64,000 nucleotides of DNA from contig JABHSO010000036.1 in the NCBI GenBank assembly GCA_018669845.1, forward strand, positions 25,562 to 89,561. Reading direction: 5' to 3'. Below the pieces are notes generated by a model, which was not told the origin of the DNA, did not search any database, and worked only from the letters and a program-made list of their open reading frames with translations. How positions within the stretch are numbered: position 1 is the stretch's first letter; every line of letters begins with the position of its first letter. Source of the stretch: Gammaproteobacteria bacterium (GTDB taxonomy: Bacteria; Pseudomonadota; Gammaproteobacteria; GCA-001735895). A program made the position numbers and the translations under genes. Below are positions 38,951-48,593 of this stretch, piece after piece.

Positions 38951-39447
38951 AACTCGTAATCCTTCTCTTCATCGAAATGAAAAAATAACCCTACCCAGAA
39001 AATACTCAGTAAAAAGTAACGGATGGCTATTAATCCGAATGCAACTGGAATAATAATTTCCAGCATCCAGCTGGGTACGTCAGCAAAACCTTTTAGTTTG
39101 TCCTGATAGTCCATTAATACCCACTGTGCACCAAACCAGGCGATGATGGCACACACTGCGGCGGTAAAAAAACCTACGAATACCTGAATAATCAGGTGTG
39201 CTTTTTTACTAAATACTCTGGAAATTAGATCAATACGGATATGTTTGTTTTTACGACTGGCAACTGTGGCACCAATTAAAGCTGTCCAGAGAACAAGAAC
39301 ACGCAGTAAGGGGTCTATCCAGATGATGCCAACATCAAAGAAATTGCGTAATACTATCTGCCCACTGGAAAGCAGTATCATACTGACCAGTAAAGTGATC
39401 AGCAGGCTATCTTCCAGTAGGTGAATGGTTCGATTAAAAAATTTCAA
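38947..39447 (-). CDS. dctQ: TRAP transporter small permease DctQ
   Basis: 166 residues with four membrane helices and the DctQ motif N-F-F-D-V-G-I-I-W-I-D-P-L-L-R-V-L-V-L-W. It partners DctM, with which it overlaps (ATGA). It starts 32 bases after dctP. Confidence 0.92.
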   Translation of the reverse strand: MKFFNRTIHLLEDSLLITLLVSMILLSSGQIVLRNFFDVGIIWIDPLLRVLVLWTALIGATVASRKNKHIRIDLISRVFSKKAHLIIQVFVGFFTAAVCAIIAWFGAQWVLMDYQDKLKGFADVPSWMLEIIIPVAFGLIAIRYFLLSIFWVGLFFHFDEEKDYEL

Positions 39448-39479
39448 TGTGATGGCGCCGTCAATTATTAGATCGCACT

Positions 39480-40484
39480 CTAGTGAGTAGTGCTTCTAAA
39501 TTCTGTCAGAAGATTATCTATTTCATCGGTTAGAACTTTATCTATCATACCTTTGTTAATCATATTTTGAATAGATGTATCAGAAAAGTCTTTCCATAAT
39601 TTAACTTCATCTGCTTCCGGGTTCATGACTTGCATACCCTGTGTTTTGAGAGCTGCAGTAGCATTAATATTATCCTTTCGGTTTATCTTTTCCAGTGTCG
39701 CAAATGCCTTGTTCATTTCATCGATGACAATTTGTTGATCTTCAGTTTTTATCTTATTGAAAGCTTTTTGTTTAACAGCCAGTATACCTATGACATACAG
39801 AACAGGAATATCCACCATATGCGTCAGTTTGGTATGCCATTGAAAAGCTATAGCACCGGTAGATGTTGTGGCGATAGTTTCGATTAACCCTGTTTGCAAG
39901 CCGGTAAACACATCTGAAAGTGGTAGTGGGATAGGGGATATGCCCATGGTTTTAAACGTTTCAAATACCAGCTCATCACCTTCTGGAATCCAGACTTTAC
40001 TGTTGCGTATATCCTGAATATTGTTAATTACCTTATTGGACATTATTCTGGCAAACCCGCCTTCACTAATTCCTAGAATAACAAATCCTTTTTTAGCTAC
40101 ATGTTGCTTTACTTTTTCATCCATCACTTGTCGAACGTAATCTACTTCTTCAAAAGATTTGAAAACCATCGGTAAACTAAGCACTTGAATACTGGGGTCT
40201 ACAGGTGACATGCCGCTTGAGCTGAAAGCACCACCCTGCAATTGATTGATTCGAATTTTTCGATGAACGCTCTGGTCATTGCCCATTACGCCACCAGGGT
40301 AAAATTTGATCTTTACCCTGTTGCTGGTTTTTTGCTTGATAGCCTTGGCACCTTTTTTCATGATTTTCATCCAGTTAGTACCGGCAGGCGCTAGAGTTGC
40401 AATTTTTAATGTCAGTGCATGGCTGGAAACAGGGAAAACAAAACCCAGGATTAATAATGGAAGGATATAAAATATTTTATTCAT
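39480..40484 (-). CDS. dctP: TRAP transporter substrate-binding protein (DctP/TatP type)
   Basis: 334 residues with a signal peptide (cleavage after about S-H-A, residue 23). The mature start L-K-I-A-T-L-A-P-A-G-T-N-W and F-Y-P-G-G-V-M-G-N-D are DctP signatures. A conserved arginine that binds carboxylates is not obvious: the usual R near G-F-x-x-x-x-S is G-G-F-A-R-I-M-S-N-K. The adjacent tatT gene marks it as the TPR-associated class (TPAT), whose ligands in studied cases are hydrophobic or otherwise unusual. Confidence 0.92.
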   Translation of the reverse strand: MNKIFYILPLLILGFVFPVSSHALTLKIATLAPAGTNWMKIMKKGAKAIKQKTSNRVKIKFYPGGVMGNDQSVHRKIRINQLQGGAFSSSGMSPVDPSIQVLSLPMVFKSFEEVDYVRQVMDEKVKQHVAKKGFVILGISEGGFARIMSNKVINNIQDIRNSKVWIPEGDELVFETFKTMGISPIPLPLSDVFTGLQTGLIETIATTSTGAIAFQWHTKLTHMVDIPVLYVIGILAVKQKAFNKIKTEDQQIVIDEMNKAFATLEKINRKDNINATAALKTQGMQVMNPEADEVKLWKDFSDTSIQNMINKGMIDKVLTDEIDNLLTEFRSTTH

Positions 40485-40499
40485 TTTAATGTATACAAA

Positions 40500-41369
40500 T
40501 TAAAAGTAATCGGGGGATTCTGCGAGTAATACGGCAGCTCTCTTTTTAGCCAGTGTATTAATTAATGTCAGTCCGGGTTCATTTTGTTCTGCTGCCAAAA
40601 CATCTTTCAATAATTGATCATGTAAATCCTGATCAAATACCAGGCGGGTATAATGTTCAGCAAATAAAACATTTACCATCAGGTTTTTGCCTTCAGATAA
40701 AGTTAATGCTTTTTCGAAATAAGATCGTCCCTGTTCAGGTTTTCCACCGAGACTTGGCGGGATCTGAGAGGCCAGTACACCCAAATATAAATAAGCTCCG
40801 CCACTGTCATAATTTTCATCCAGTTCAACCGAGCGTTTAAGCATGGCCGTGAGTTTAGGTATTTGAGCAATGGCATTCCAGTCATCAGTATTTACCTGAA
40901 TCCAGCCTGCCCATGCACTGGCAAATGCAAATAATAATGGCTGTTGTTTCTTTTTAATAGTATTCAGAACTGGTTGAATATCATCCAGTTTTGAATCCAG
41001 TTTATAACACAGTGATTTAAGGTCTAAACAAAGTGCTCTACGAGCAAAATTCAGAGATTTATCGGCCAGACGTTTAGAGCGCTCTTCATCTTCCACAAAT
41101 GCAGAAGTATAAGAGCCGTACAGTTTTGAACCTGAAATTAACAGGGATACATTGTTTGGGTCACCTTCAATCAGGCTATCAATCATGATCAGGTAAGCAG
41201 GTGAGCCCGCTTTGACAATGCCGAGGTCATTCTGATTGAGCATGGCTAAAGATAGATTGTCAGCCATTTTCTGGGTCGCAGAACTAATGATGCTGGCACA
41301 CCCTGACAGGCTACCCAACAGGACTGGAATTAATATAAAAAAGGTAAATAAATAACGGGTCATTTTCAT
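40500..41369 (-). CDS. tatT: TRAP-associated TPR lipoprotein TatT
   Basis: 289 residues. Lipoprotein signal with lipobox L-S-G-C (Cys 24), then a helical repeat domain with the TatT features I-D-S-L-I-E-G-D-P-N-N-V-S-L-L, A-R-R-A-L-C-L-D and G-A-Y-L-Y-L-G-V-L-A-S. In Treponema, TatT trimers dock the TRAP binding protein TatP and have ligand-sized pores. It sits next to dctP with a 15-base gap. Confidence 0.88.
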   Translation of the reverse strand: MKMTRYLFTFFILIPVLLGSLSGCASIISSATQKMADNLSLAMLNQNDLGIVKAGSPAYLIMIDSLIEGDPNNVSLLISGSKLYGSYTSAFVEDEERSKRLADKSLNFARRALCLDLKSLCYKLDSKLDDIQPVLNTIKKKQQPLLFAFASAWAGWIQVNTDDWNAIAQIPKLTAMLKRSVELDENYDSGGAYLYLGVLASQIPPSLGGKPEQGRSYFEKALTLSEGKNLMVNVLFAEHYTRLVFDQDLHDQLLKDVLAAEQNEPGLTLINTLAKKRAAVLLAESPDYF

Positions 41370-41396
41370 AAGACAATGATAGGAGAAGATTGTTTG

Positions 41397-42521
41397 CTAT
41401 GCAGGTATTTTTTTAAAAGAATTAAACCGTTCGATACTGAAAGGTTCGATATTAAAGTTTGTATGATCATCAAGAATTAGCTGGCTGAGAATTATACCCA
41501 CAAGCGGGGAAAGCTGAAAGCCGTGAGCTGAAAAACCGAAAGCATGAAAAGCATCTGAATATTTGCTGCTACGACTGATAACTGGCAGATTGTCCGGCAT
41601 AAAAGCTTCTATTCCTGCCCAGCAACGTACAATACGAACATTTTTAAGTTGTGGAAATAATGCCAGAACAGTGCGAGCACTGACTGCCAGTTTAGCCCAG
41701 TTCATGGTGGTTTTTTGGTGTTTTATATCCAGTTCTGCCATATGAGCACCTCCGATTAACAGCGTGCCATTTTGCATTTGTTTAAAAGAAAGCTTGCGAC
41801 TGGCTGCACCGAATACTGGTTCAATAAATTGGGGAAGGCGCTCTGTGATCATTAACATGGGTGCCCCCGGTTGCAGTGGTACCGGTTCATCCAGCGTGCT
41901 AGCAACCTGACCCGCCCAGGCTCCCGCACAATTTACCAGTACTGGAGCGCGAAATTCCCCGTTTGGAGAATTTAAACGCCACCCTTTATTGTCATGTTCT
42001 ATGGCATCGATGCGTGTCGATGGCAGGTATTCAACCCCCAATGATAGAGCTTTTCGACGAAATGCATCCAGAGCATGGAAAGGGCGGGCATAACCGTCAT
42101 TACGACACATTAAAGCTGCTTTGCAATTTGGAATGAGTGTTGGGGCTAATTTATATAATTCCTGCTGGCTAATCATTTCCTCGTGTTGATATCCAAGATT
42201 TGTTACCAGTTCAACGCGTTGCTCCAGTATTTGCACGTCAGTTTCATTTTCTGCAATTCGTATCTGGCCGGGAAAACGGCTGTCACAGTCACTATCAACC
42301 AGAGATTTAATATCAAACCACATTTCTGCTGCTGCTACCGATAAAGGTATTTCAGCTGGATGTCGATTGAGCCGACGCAATCCACCGGCATTCACCCCGG
42401 ATGCATGGCGTCCTGCACTGTCTTTATCCACCACTAGACTTTTCACACCACGCCTGGCAAGTTGCAATGCCACAGAGAAACCCATCAAACCTCCACCAAT
42501 GATTAGAACATCTGTTTTCAT
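41397..42521 (-). CDS. FAD-dependent amino-acid-type oxidoreductase (DAO family, HcnC/OoxB-like)
   Basis: 374 residues. The N-terminal Rossmann motif I-I-G-G-G-L-M-G-F-S and N-A-G-G-L-R-R-L, and the later L-V-N-C-A-G-A-W-A-G-Q-V, are hallmarks of the DAO (sarcosine/D-amino-acid oxidase, opine oxidase B) family. It overlaps the preceding gene by four bases, so it is the catalytic subunit of a three-part dehydrogenase with that gene and the 2Fe-2S gene. The substrate would be an N-alkyl or D-amino acid. It probably binds FAD. Confidence 0.88.
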   Translation of the reverse strand: MKTDVLIIGGGLMGFSVALQLARRGVKSLVVDKDSAGRHASGVNAGGLRRLNRHPAEIPLSVAAAEMWFDIKSLVDSDCDSRFPGQIRIAENETDVQILEQRVELVTNLGYQHEEMISQQELYKLAPTLIPNCKAALMCRNDGYARPFHALDAFRRKALSLGVEYLPSTRIDAIEHDNKGWRLNSPNGEFRAPVLVNCAGAWAGQVASTLDEPVPLQPGAPMLMITERLPQFIEPVFGAASRKLSFKQMQNGTLLIGGAHMAELDIKHQKTTMNWAKLAVSARTVLALFPQLKNVRIVRCWAGIEAFMPDNLPVISRSSKYSDAFHAFGFSAHGFQLSPLVGIILSQLILDDHTNFNIEPFSIERFNSFKKIPA

Positions 42522-43909
42522 TCCAGTTCCTGTGGAAAAAGTGTAGCGAGCTGTCCCAGTGTCAGGGGGGTGACGGGAGGGCGAGCCCGATAATGTTGCT
42601 GTGGTTTGTTTTCATTATTTGCTGTTGCAATGATATGAGATACGGCTTCATTACACTGCCTGCCCTGGCAGAGACCCATTCCGCATCGAGTTAGAAATTT
42701 AACCTGATTGTTGTCACTGTGCCCGATAGATACAGCTGATCGTATCTCTCCAGCAGTGATTTCCTCACAGCGACATACGATGGTGTCATCGTCGGGTACT
42801 CTCAACAGCTTACCTGGAATATGAAAAAAAGCTTCCAGAAAGGGGCGAATATGACGTTCTTCACGCATCCATTTTCGATCATTACGGGCTAGCTGTTTGC
42901 GTTCTAGCCGGGTGATTTTTTCTAGCTTGTACAAAACCTGTAAGGCTGCGAGTCTGCCTGCATGTTCTGCCGTTCTTGCGCCTCCAATACCTGCACCATC
43001 TCCGGCAATCAAAATGCCATCAATACTGCTACTTCCCCATTTGCTCAGTTTTGGGGTCCAGCATTGCTGGCTGCTATTCCACTCATGAAAACAACCGGCT
43101 GCACGGGAAAGCTGGGTATGCGGAATGACTCCAAAATGAATCAGAAGCAAGTCTGTCTCAATCGACTTCAGTTGGCCTTTGTGTAAAAAACTGACCGTAT
43201 TGAGTTGTGTTTTACCCCGGGCAATTAAATCACTGACATTATGCAAAGTACCAATGCCTGCCTGTTTAAGATCTTTTTTATAAGCCAAACCTTTGCTCAG
43301 GTAATGGCCAGCCAGTAGAGCTCGAGGTAAGTGAGGTAGTGCGCGTAAGTGATTTTGCATTGGAGTCAAATCCAGAATGGATTTTATGTTTACGCCGGCA
43401 TGGTGATATTGCCAGGCCAGCAACAGTAGCAGTGGTCCGGAGCCTGCCAGTACAACACCGTCTGCCGGCACAATACCATGCGACTTTAATAGAATCTGTC
43501 CAGCTCCGGCATTCATTACTCCGGGTAAAGTCCAGCCAGGGAAAGGTACGGGGCGCTCAATAGCTCCACTTGCCAGGATGACCTGGTCAGCAGTGATCAT
43601 GATTGCTTTATCATCATGTAGCAGGCCAATTTCACGTTTGTCATTTAAAGACCAGACCTGTGTACCTGAAAAATAATCAACATTTGAGTTGCGTATCTCA
43701 GAGACAAGGTTTTTACCATGCAGGTATTCTGAACCGAGAAGTTTGGCTCGTTCGGGTGGAATAGATTCCATGGCCCGATATATCTGTCCTCCCGGTGCTT
43801 CCTGTTCATCTAATAATGCAACATCGATACCGTGGTTTGCCGCAATAACTGCGGCTGACAGTCCTGCAGGACCAGCTCCGATGATGACCAGGGAATAGTG
43901 GGTTTTCAT
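42518..43909 (-). CDS. NAD(P)/FAD oxidoreductase with BFD-like Fe-S domain (HcnB/OoxA-like)
   Basis: 463 residues. Two dinucleotide-binding motifs (I-I-G-A-G-P-A-G-L-S-A near the start and L-A-G-S-G-P-L-L-L-L at about 155) and a C-terminal Cys cluster (C-R-C-E-E-I-T and T-R-C-G-M-G-L-C-Q-G-R-Q-C) that binds a [2Fe-2S] as in BFD/NirB. This is the large A subunit type of octopine/nopaline oxidase, HcnB and some D-hydroxyproline dehydrogenases. Overlap with both neighbours (ATGA on each side) shows tight coupling. Confidence 0.88.
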   Translation of the reverse strand: MKTHYSLVIIGAGPAGLSAAVIAANHGIDVALLDEQEAPGGQIYRAMESIPPERAKLLGSEYLHGKNLVSEIRNSNVDYFSGTQVWSLNDKREIGLLHDDKAIMITADQVILASGAIERPVPFPGWTLPGVMNAGAGQILLKSHGIVPADGVVLAGSGPLLLLLAWQYHHAGVNIKSILDLTPMQNHLRALPHLPRALLAGHYLSKGLAYKKDLKQAGIGTLHNVSDLIARGKTQLNTVSFLHKGQLKSIETDLLLIHFGVIPHTQLSRAAGCFHEWNSSQQCWTPKLSKWGSSSIDGILIAGDGAGIGGARTAEHAGRLAALQVLYKLEKITRLERKQLARNDRKWMREERHIRPFLEAFFHIPGKLLRVPDDDTIVCRCEEITAGEIRSAVSIGHSDNNQVKFLTRCGMGLCQGRQCNEAVSHIIATANNENKPQQHYRARPPVTPLTLGQLATLFPQELE

Positions 43910-44205
43910 GTCGGCAATGAACCTGGACTATGCTGGCTTTCAATGTTCATTCCCTGTTTAACCAATACCTTACAACTACGTTGATTGGGTTGACCATTAA
44001 TAATCATCAGGCATTCGAAACATACGCCCATCAGGCAGAAGGGTGCACGAGGGCTATTAGAAATGGTTGTTGTGCGAGTGATATGTAAATCACTACTGAC
44101 CAAAATTGCAGCAGCTACCGTTTCACCAGCGGGAACTTCTATGGTTTTTCCATTGATTCTGATGGAGACAAGATCACCGGTGTTTTCGTTGAGACGCTTA
44201 AACAT
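43906..44205 (-). CDS. Small 2Fe-2S subunit of the three-part dehydrogenase (HcnA-like)
   Basis: 99 residues from the ATG at 44205; a longer start at 44265 would overlap the upstream gene by 49 bases and adds 20 residues not expected for the family. The plant-type ferredoxin cluster is C-L-M-G-V-C-F-E-C then a 12-residue gap to C (P-N-Q-R-S-C). It feeds electrons between the flavin subunits. The gene order 2Fe-2S, large, DAO follows HcnABC. Confidence 0.85.
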   Translation of the reverse strand: MFKRLNENTGDLVSIRINGKTIEVPAGETVAAAILVSSDLHITRTTTISNSPRAPFCLMGVCFECLMIINGQPNQRSCKVLVKQGMNIESQHSPGSLPT

Positions 44206-44216
44206 ATCATCCGAGT

Positions 44217-45275
44217 TTACAGTCGTACTTGTTGCATAATATCTGCATGTTCGAAGATCATGCATTGTTGCAGGTCAAGTTTGATGCCATTACCAGCAGT
44301 TATTGCCCGTTGATACATGGATAGCCCTATAGCTACATCGATATAAGCCAGCCCGACTGCATTAAAGTAAATACGTTCTTGTTCAGATTCCCGTCCTGTT
44401 TTATGTCCGGAAACGAGTTCATGCAGGTCAGCATGAATATCATTCGCAGATATGAGTCCTTCAGAATACATTCTGCTTAAAGTCTGGGTGCGATGGGTGA
44501 CAGTATTCCAGTCATCACAGACTATTTTGTCACATTGTTGAGCTACTTTATATTCATCTTCCCAGCCGCCAATGTGACTGTAGAAAGCGCCTGGTTTCAT
44601 CCAGCTTGCGTGGAGCAGGGGAGCTTGTGCGCTGGTAGCTGTGACCAGAATATCGGCACTTTCCATGGCTGCTTGACCATGGGTATTTGCGCCGATGAAA
44701 TTTAAATCAGGAAACAAAGGACTTAACTCGCGGATAAATTGTTGTTCTTCATCGACTGTTTTTGCGGCGACCCTGCATTCTTTCAGGCTGGGTCTGACGA
44801 CTTTCATCGATAACAAATGCATCTTGGCCTGTTCACCGGCACCAATGAAACCAATAATTTCACTGTCCTTGCGAGATAAATGTTTGGCCGCGATTGCCCC
44901 CATGGCCGCTACTCGCATATTGGATGCCAGCGTGCCTTCCAGCACTGCAATAGGAAACCCTGTTTTGATTTCGGAAAGCAGGAAGGTTGCTGACAGGTTT
45001 TGAACTTCGTGTGTTTTTGGGTTACGAGGGAAGCAGGAAACCCATTTTACTCCACATACTTCTTCATTTAGCAGGGTGGCAGGCAGGCAGTTGATACGAT
45101 TCTGTGAAGCCTGATCAAATATTTGAACGACTTTTTCAGGGAACAGAATGCGGTGCTGCTCATAGTCCAACATGGTTTTTTCAGCGACTTCAATAGCCAT
45201 GCGAATATCGAAGCAACCCGCAGCAAGCAAGTCTTCCTGTGACAAATAGGTGAAGGTGATTTTATGATTGCTCAT
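44217..45275 (-). CDS. Ornithine cyclodeaminase/mu-crystallin family enzyme
   Basis: 352 residues. The NAD-binding motif is G-F-I-G-A-G-E-Q-A-K (about 140-150); N-M-R-V-A-A-M-G-A-I-A-A-K and V-T-A-T-S-A-Q-A-P-L are further family marks. Members include ornithine cyclodeaminase, 1-pyrroline-2-carboxylate reductase, SbnB (an opine-type dehydrogenase) and alanine dehydrogenase. It is the first gene of the eight-gene operon; the actual reaction cannot be told from sequence alone. Confidence 0.85.
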   Translation of the reverse strand: MSNHKITFTYLSQEDLLAAGCFDIRMAIEVAEKTMLDYEQHRILFPEKVVQIFDQASQNRINCLPATLLNEEVCGVKWVSCFPRNPKTHEVQNLSATFLLSEIKTGFPIAVLEGTLASNMRVAAMGAIAAKHLSRKDSEIIGFIGAGEQAKMHLLSMKVVRPSLKECRVAAKTVDEEQQFIRELSPLFPDLNFIGANTHGQAAMESADILVTATSAQAPLLHASWMKPGAFYSHIGGWEDEYKVAQQCDKIVCDDWNTVTHRTQTLSRMYSEGLISANDIHADLHELVSGHKTGRESEQERIYFNAVGLAYIDVAIGLSMYQRAITAGNGIKLDLQQCMIFEHADIMQQVRL

Positions 45276-45442
45276 AGTATTTCTCCTTGGGTGTCATCTT
45301 TTAATTATTGCCTGATGAATTCAGGTCTAGTTATGATGATTTGTATAACCTTGAGTTTTATAAGCTTTTTATTGTGATAAAGCAATCTCTACAGGTTGAT
45401 GTCTTGATGTTGGTATTAATTTCTTGTCAGGCAGTGTAAATA

Positions 45443-46642
45443 TTATTCATCACGTAGTGCCTCGACAGGGTCGAGTCTGGCGGCACGTTGTGCGGGTATG
45501 ACACCTGCTGCAAGCCCAATAAAAATGGCACTTATTTCTGCCAGAACAACATAAGTCCATGGTGTATGCACCGGTAGAGCTGGCATAGCTAGATGTAATA
45601 ATTGTCCGGTACCTATTCCAAATAATAAACCCACCACCCCACCGATGGCAGATAACACCACTGCTTCACCCAGAAACAGAGACAGAATTTGTGAATGACT
45701 TGCGCCCAGTGCACGCATCAATCCAATCTCTGAGGTGCGTTCAGCCACGCTGATGGTCATGATGGTGATGATGCCGATAGCGCCTACCAATAGTGAAATT
45801 GCACCAATGGCAGCGACAGCAAAAGTGATGATATTCAAAATTGAACCCATGACATCCAGCATTTGTTGCTGGGTTGTAATGGTGAAATCTTCTCGACCAT
45901 GCCGGGCCATGAGTAAACGTTTTATACCTGCGACAACTTTTTGTTCACTAACCCCTTCGTGATATAACAAGTCAATTTCCATTAAACCTTCCCGGTTGAA
46001 CATTTCCAGCCCGCGTGCCAGCGGAATGTAAACGGTATCATCCAGATCAAAACCTAATACCTGTCCTTTTGCTGCCATCACACCGACCACGCGATAACGG
46101 TCACCGCCAATGCGAATACGCTGACCTATTGGATTGTTGTGGGCAAAAAGTTCCTGTTTTACCTTGCTGCCCAGAACCACTAAAGCTCTAGGGGCCAGAG
46201 GATCATCGTGCGGTAGGAATTGACCAATCTGTACAGGCATTTTGAACGCTTCAGGAAAGTCTGATCCGGTGCCATACACCGTTGTGCGGCGACTGCGATT
46301 ATTACCCTCTACTTCGGCATTTCCCTGAATTAACCCAACTACAGACCTGCTAAAGGATAATCGATTCATCGCTTCAGCATCGCCAATGGTTAAAGGTCTT
46401 TCTGTACCAAACACGCCCATCGACATGCCCATGGTGGTGGTTTTGCCCGGGTTGACTGCAACCAGAGTGGTGCCGAACTGGGTGAATTCAGACAGAATAA
46501 ATTGATGAATACCTTCGCCGATAGAAGTCAGTAAAACCACAGCTGATATGCCGACAGAAATGCCTAACATAGTCAGGAAGCTGCGTAATTTATGGGTTAG
46601 AAGTGATGTGCTGGTGAGGTGTAAAAAATCAGGCGTTAACAT
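45443..46642 (-). CDS. MacB/FtsX-type ABC transporter permease (second of two)
   Basis: 399 residues: one N-terminal helix, a periplasmic MacB_PCD domain (about 45-245) and three C-terminal helices of the FtsX fold with E-R-T-S-E-I-G-L-M-R-A-L-G-A. It resembles the neighbouring permease, so the two probably form a heterodimer with the ATPase encoded at 47857. It is the last gene of the exporter operon. Confidence 0.92.
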   Translation of the reverse strand: MLTPDFLHLTSTSLLTHKLRSFLTMLGISVGISAVVLLTSIGEGIHQFILSEFTQFGTTLVAVNPGKTTTMGMSMGVFGTERPLTIGDAEAMNRLSFSRSVVGLIQGNAEVEGNNRSRRTTVYGTGSDFPEAFKMPVQIGQFLPHDDPLAPRALVVLGSKVKQELFAHNNPIGQRIRIGGDRYRVVGVMAAKGQVLGFDLDDTVYIPLARGLEMFNREGLMEIDLLYHEGVSEQKVVAGIKRLLMARHGREDFTITTQQQMLDVMGSILNIITFAVAAIGAISLLVGAIGIITIMTISVAERTSEIGLMRALGASHSQILSLFLGEAVVLSAIGGVVGLLFGIGTGQLLHLAMPALPVHTPWTYVVLAEISAIFIGLAAGVIPAQRAARLDPVEALRDE

Positions 46643-46644
46643 CG

Positions 46645-47853
46645 TTAATGCCCCTGCAATGCAAAAACAGGATCAAGCCTTGATGCTTTTCTGGCCGGTA
46701 GCAAGCTGAATAAAAGTCCAGTAGAAATTGCCACAATAAAAGATGCCAGCATTGCCCAGAGGGGTGGGTATGCCTGTAAAGCGGGCAGAGCAAGACGAAT
46801 GGCCCAGCAACCCGTGAGTCCGAAGATAAACCCGACAAACGTGCCCAATAATGATAACAATATGGCTTCAGTTAAAATCAATCGTAATATATTTTTAGAT
46901 GAAGCGCCAAGTGCTTTGAGTAATCCGATTTCTGCTGTGCGTTGTGAAACTGCAACCAGCATGACGTTCATGATTAAAATTCCCGAAACAGCGAGGCTGA
47001 TAGCAGCAATGCCTCCGACCGCATAAGTGAGTGCGGTGAGAATATTATCGAAAGTTTGAATAACTGCATCCTGGGTGATCACGGTGACATCTTCTTCATC
47101 ATGATGACGCTGTTTGATGGTTTGAATTGAAAAATCAACAACTGACAGCATAGATTCCCGGCTTTTGGTTTCAATCAATATGCGAAATAGTGACGGAGTA
47201 TTTAGCAGAGACTGGGCCGATGCGACCGGAATGATAACAATTTCCTCCACATCGACATCGAGGGAGCGGCCTTCTGAAGCCAGGATGCCGATAACTCGAT
47301 AACGATTTTCTCCCAGACGAATCCATTGTCCGAGAGCTGCATGGGCTCCGAATATTTCATCGCGGATTTTTTTCCCAATGACACAAACGGGTGTTGCCCT
47401 GTCCCAGTCTGCTTTCGGTAAGAATTGACCGGATGCTAACTCCCAGTGGCGCAGCTTAAGTATTTCACTGGTTGAACCTAAAATAGTGACTTCACGTTTT
47501 CGGTTTTTCCAGGAAACTTCGACTGCCCCGATATTGAGTGGTGCAATTCGGGTGACTGCGCTGTGGCGAGTCAGTGCACGGGCATCATCTAAAGTCAGGT
47601 CTCGGGGTGTGACCCCCATCATAGTGCTCAAACCCATGCCAGCCGTTTCACTTTTGCCTGGCATCACAATCACCATATTAGTGCCCAGCGAAGCAAATTC
47701 ACCGGTAACATAACGCCTGGCACCTTCCCCAAGAGCGGTTAATAGCAGTACCGAGGCGACACTAATACTCATGGCCATTAACATTAATATCGTACGTGTT
47801 CGGTATCCTTTGAGGGATTTCCAGCCATACAACATAATGTCAGGTGTCAGCAT
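46645..47853 (-). CDS. MacB/FtsX-type ABC transporter permease (first of two)
   Basis: 402 residues with the same layout as the next gene: N-terminal helix, MacB_PCD domain, three C-terminal helices and Q-R-T-A-E-I-G-L-L-K-A-L-G-A. It starts three bases after the ATPase and ends two bases before the second permease. Permeases split from the ATPase, instead of the fused MacB form, are common in three- or four-gene MacAB-like sets. Confidence 0.92.
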   Translation of the reverse strand: MLTPDIMLYGWKSLKGYRTRTILMLMAMSISVASVLLLTALGEGARRYVTGEFASLGTNMVIVMPGKSETAGMGLSTMMGVTPRDLTLDDARALTRHSAVTRIAPLNIGAVEVSWKNRKREVTILGSTSEILKLRHWELASGQFLPKADWDRATPVCVIGKKIRDEIFGAHAALGQWIRLGENRYRVIGILASEGRSLDVDVEEIVIIPVASAQSLLNTPSLFRILIETKSRESMLSVVDFSIQTIKQRHHDEEDVTVITQDAVIQTFDNILTALTYAVGGIAAISLAVSGILIMNVMLVAVSQRTAEIGLLKALGASSKNILRLILTEAILLSLLGTFVGFIFGLTGCWAIRLALPALQAYPPLWAMLASFIVAISTGLLFSLLPARKASRLDPVFALQGH

Positions 47854-47856
47854 GAT

Positions 47857-48537
47857 TCACCGTGTATTTTGCTGGTCAGACTGGATTCGTCCATCCACCA
47901 TTTTGATGGCACGAGTCGAGCGTTTGCCCAGATGGCTGTCATGTGTCACCACGATCAGCGTGATGCCCCGTTCATTTAATGATTCCAGTGTTTCAATAAC
48001 ATCTGCCCCGGATTTTTGATCCAGGTTTCCGGTGGGCTCATCAGCCAGTAATACTGAAGGTTCAGTGATTGTTGCTCGAGCGATGGCAACACGTTGGCGT
48101 TGTCCACCTGATAATTGATCTGGTTTATGGTGGGCGCGATCCATCAGGTTCATGCTGTGCAGAGCTTTTTTTACCTTGTCATGGCGAATATCAGGTTCGA
48201 TACCTGCAAGTAACAGAGGCAGTTCGATATTTTCCTGAGCGGTCAGCCTGGGGATTAAATGAAAGGCCTGGAATACAAAACCTATATGTTTATTACGGGT
48301 TAACGCTTCCTGCTGTTCATCCATGTCGGTGATGTTCTGATCATTTAAAAAGTATAAACCGGATGTTGCATGATCAAGTAATCCAATCAGGTTTAATAAT
48401 GTTGATTTACCCGATCCGCTAGGCCCCATGACGGACAGGTATTCCCCCTGGGAAATTTGCATGTTGATATCATCCAGGGCGTGAACGGTCTGGTCACCTA
48501 CCTGGAAATCACGATGAATGTTTTCTAGTTTAATCAT
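47857..48537 (-). CDS. MacB/LolD-type ABC transporter ATP-binding protein
   Basis: 226 residues. Walker [11 protein letters not shown], signature [14 protein letters not shown], Walker [13 protein letters not shown]. It powers the two adjacent permeases, probably in mechanotransmission export of a small molecule or peptide from the periplasm. The gap to the membrane-fusion protein gene is 56 bases. Confidence 0.93.
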   Translation of the reverse strand: MIKLENIHRDFQVGDQTVHALDDINMQISQGEYLSVMGPSGSGKSTLLNLIGLLDHATSGLYFLNDQNITDMDEQQEALTRNKHIGFVFQAFHLIPRLTAQENIELPLLLAGIEPDIRHDKVKKALHSMNLMDRAHHKPDQLSGGQRQRVAIARATITEPSVLLADEPTGNLDQKSGADVIETLESLNERGITLIVVTHDSHLGKRSTRAIKMVDGRIQSDQQNTR

Positions 48538-48593
48538 TTATTATCAGTAAATAAGTCGTAAGTCAGAAGTCGAGAGTCAACTGCCAATAGCTT

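Noticed and set aside
41397..44205. The three-subunit dehydrogenase as hydrogen cyanide synthase HcnABC
   Set aside because: Subunit order and types fit, but co-transcription with a TRAP importer and an OCD-family gene points to catabolism of an imported compound; sequence alone cannot exclude it.
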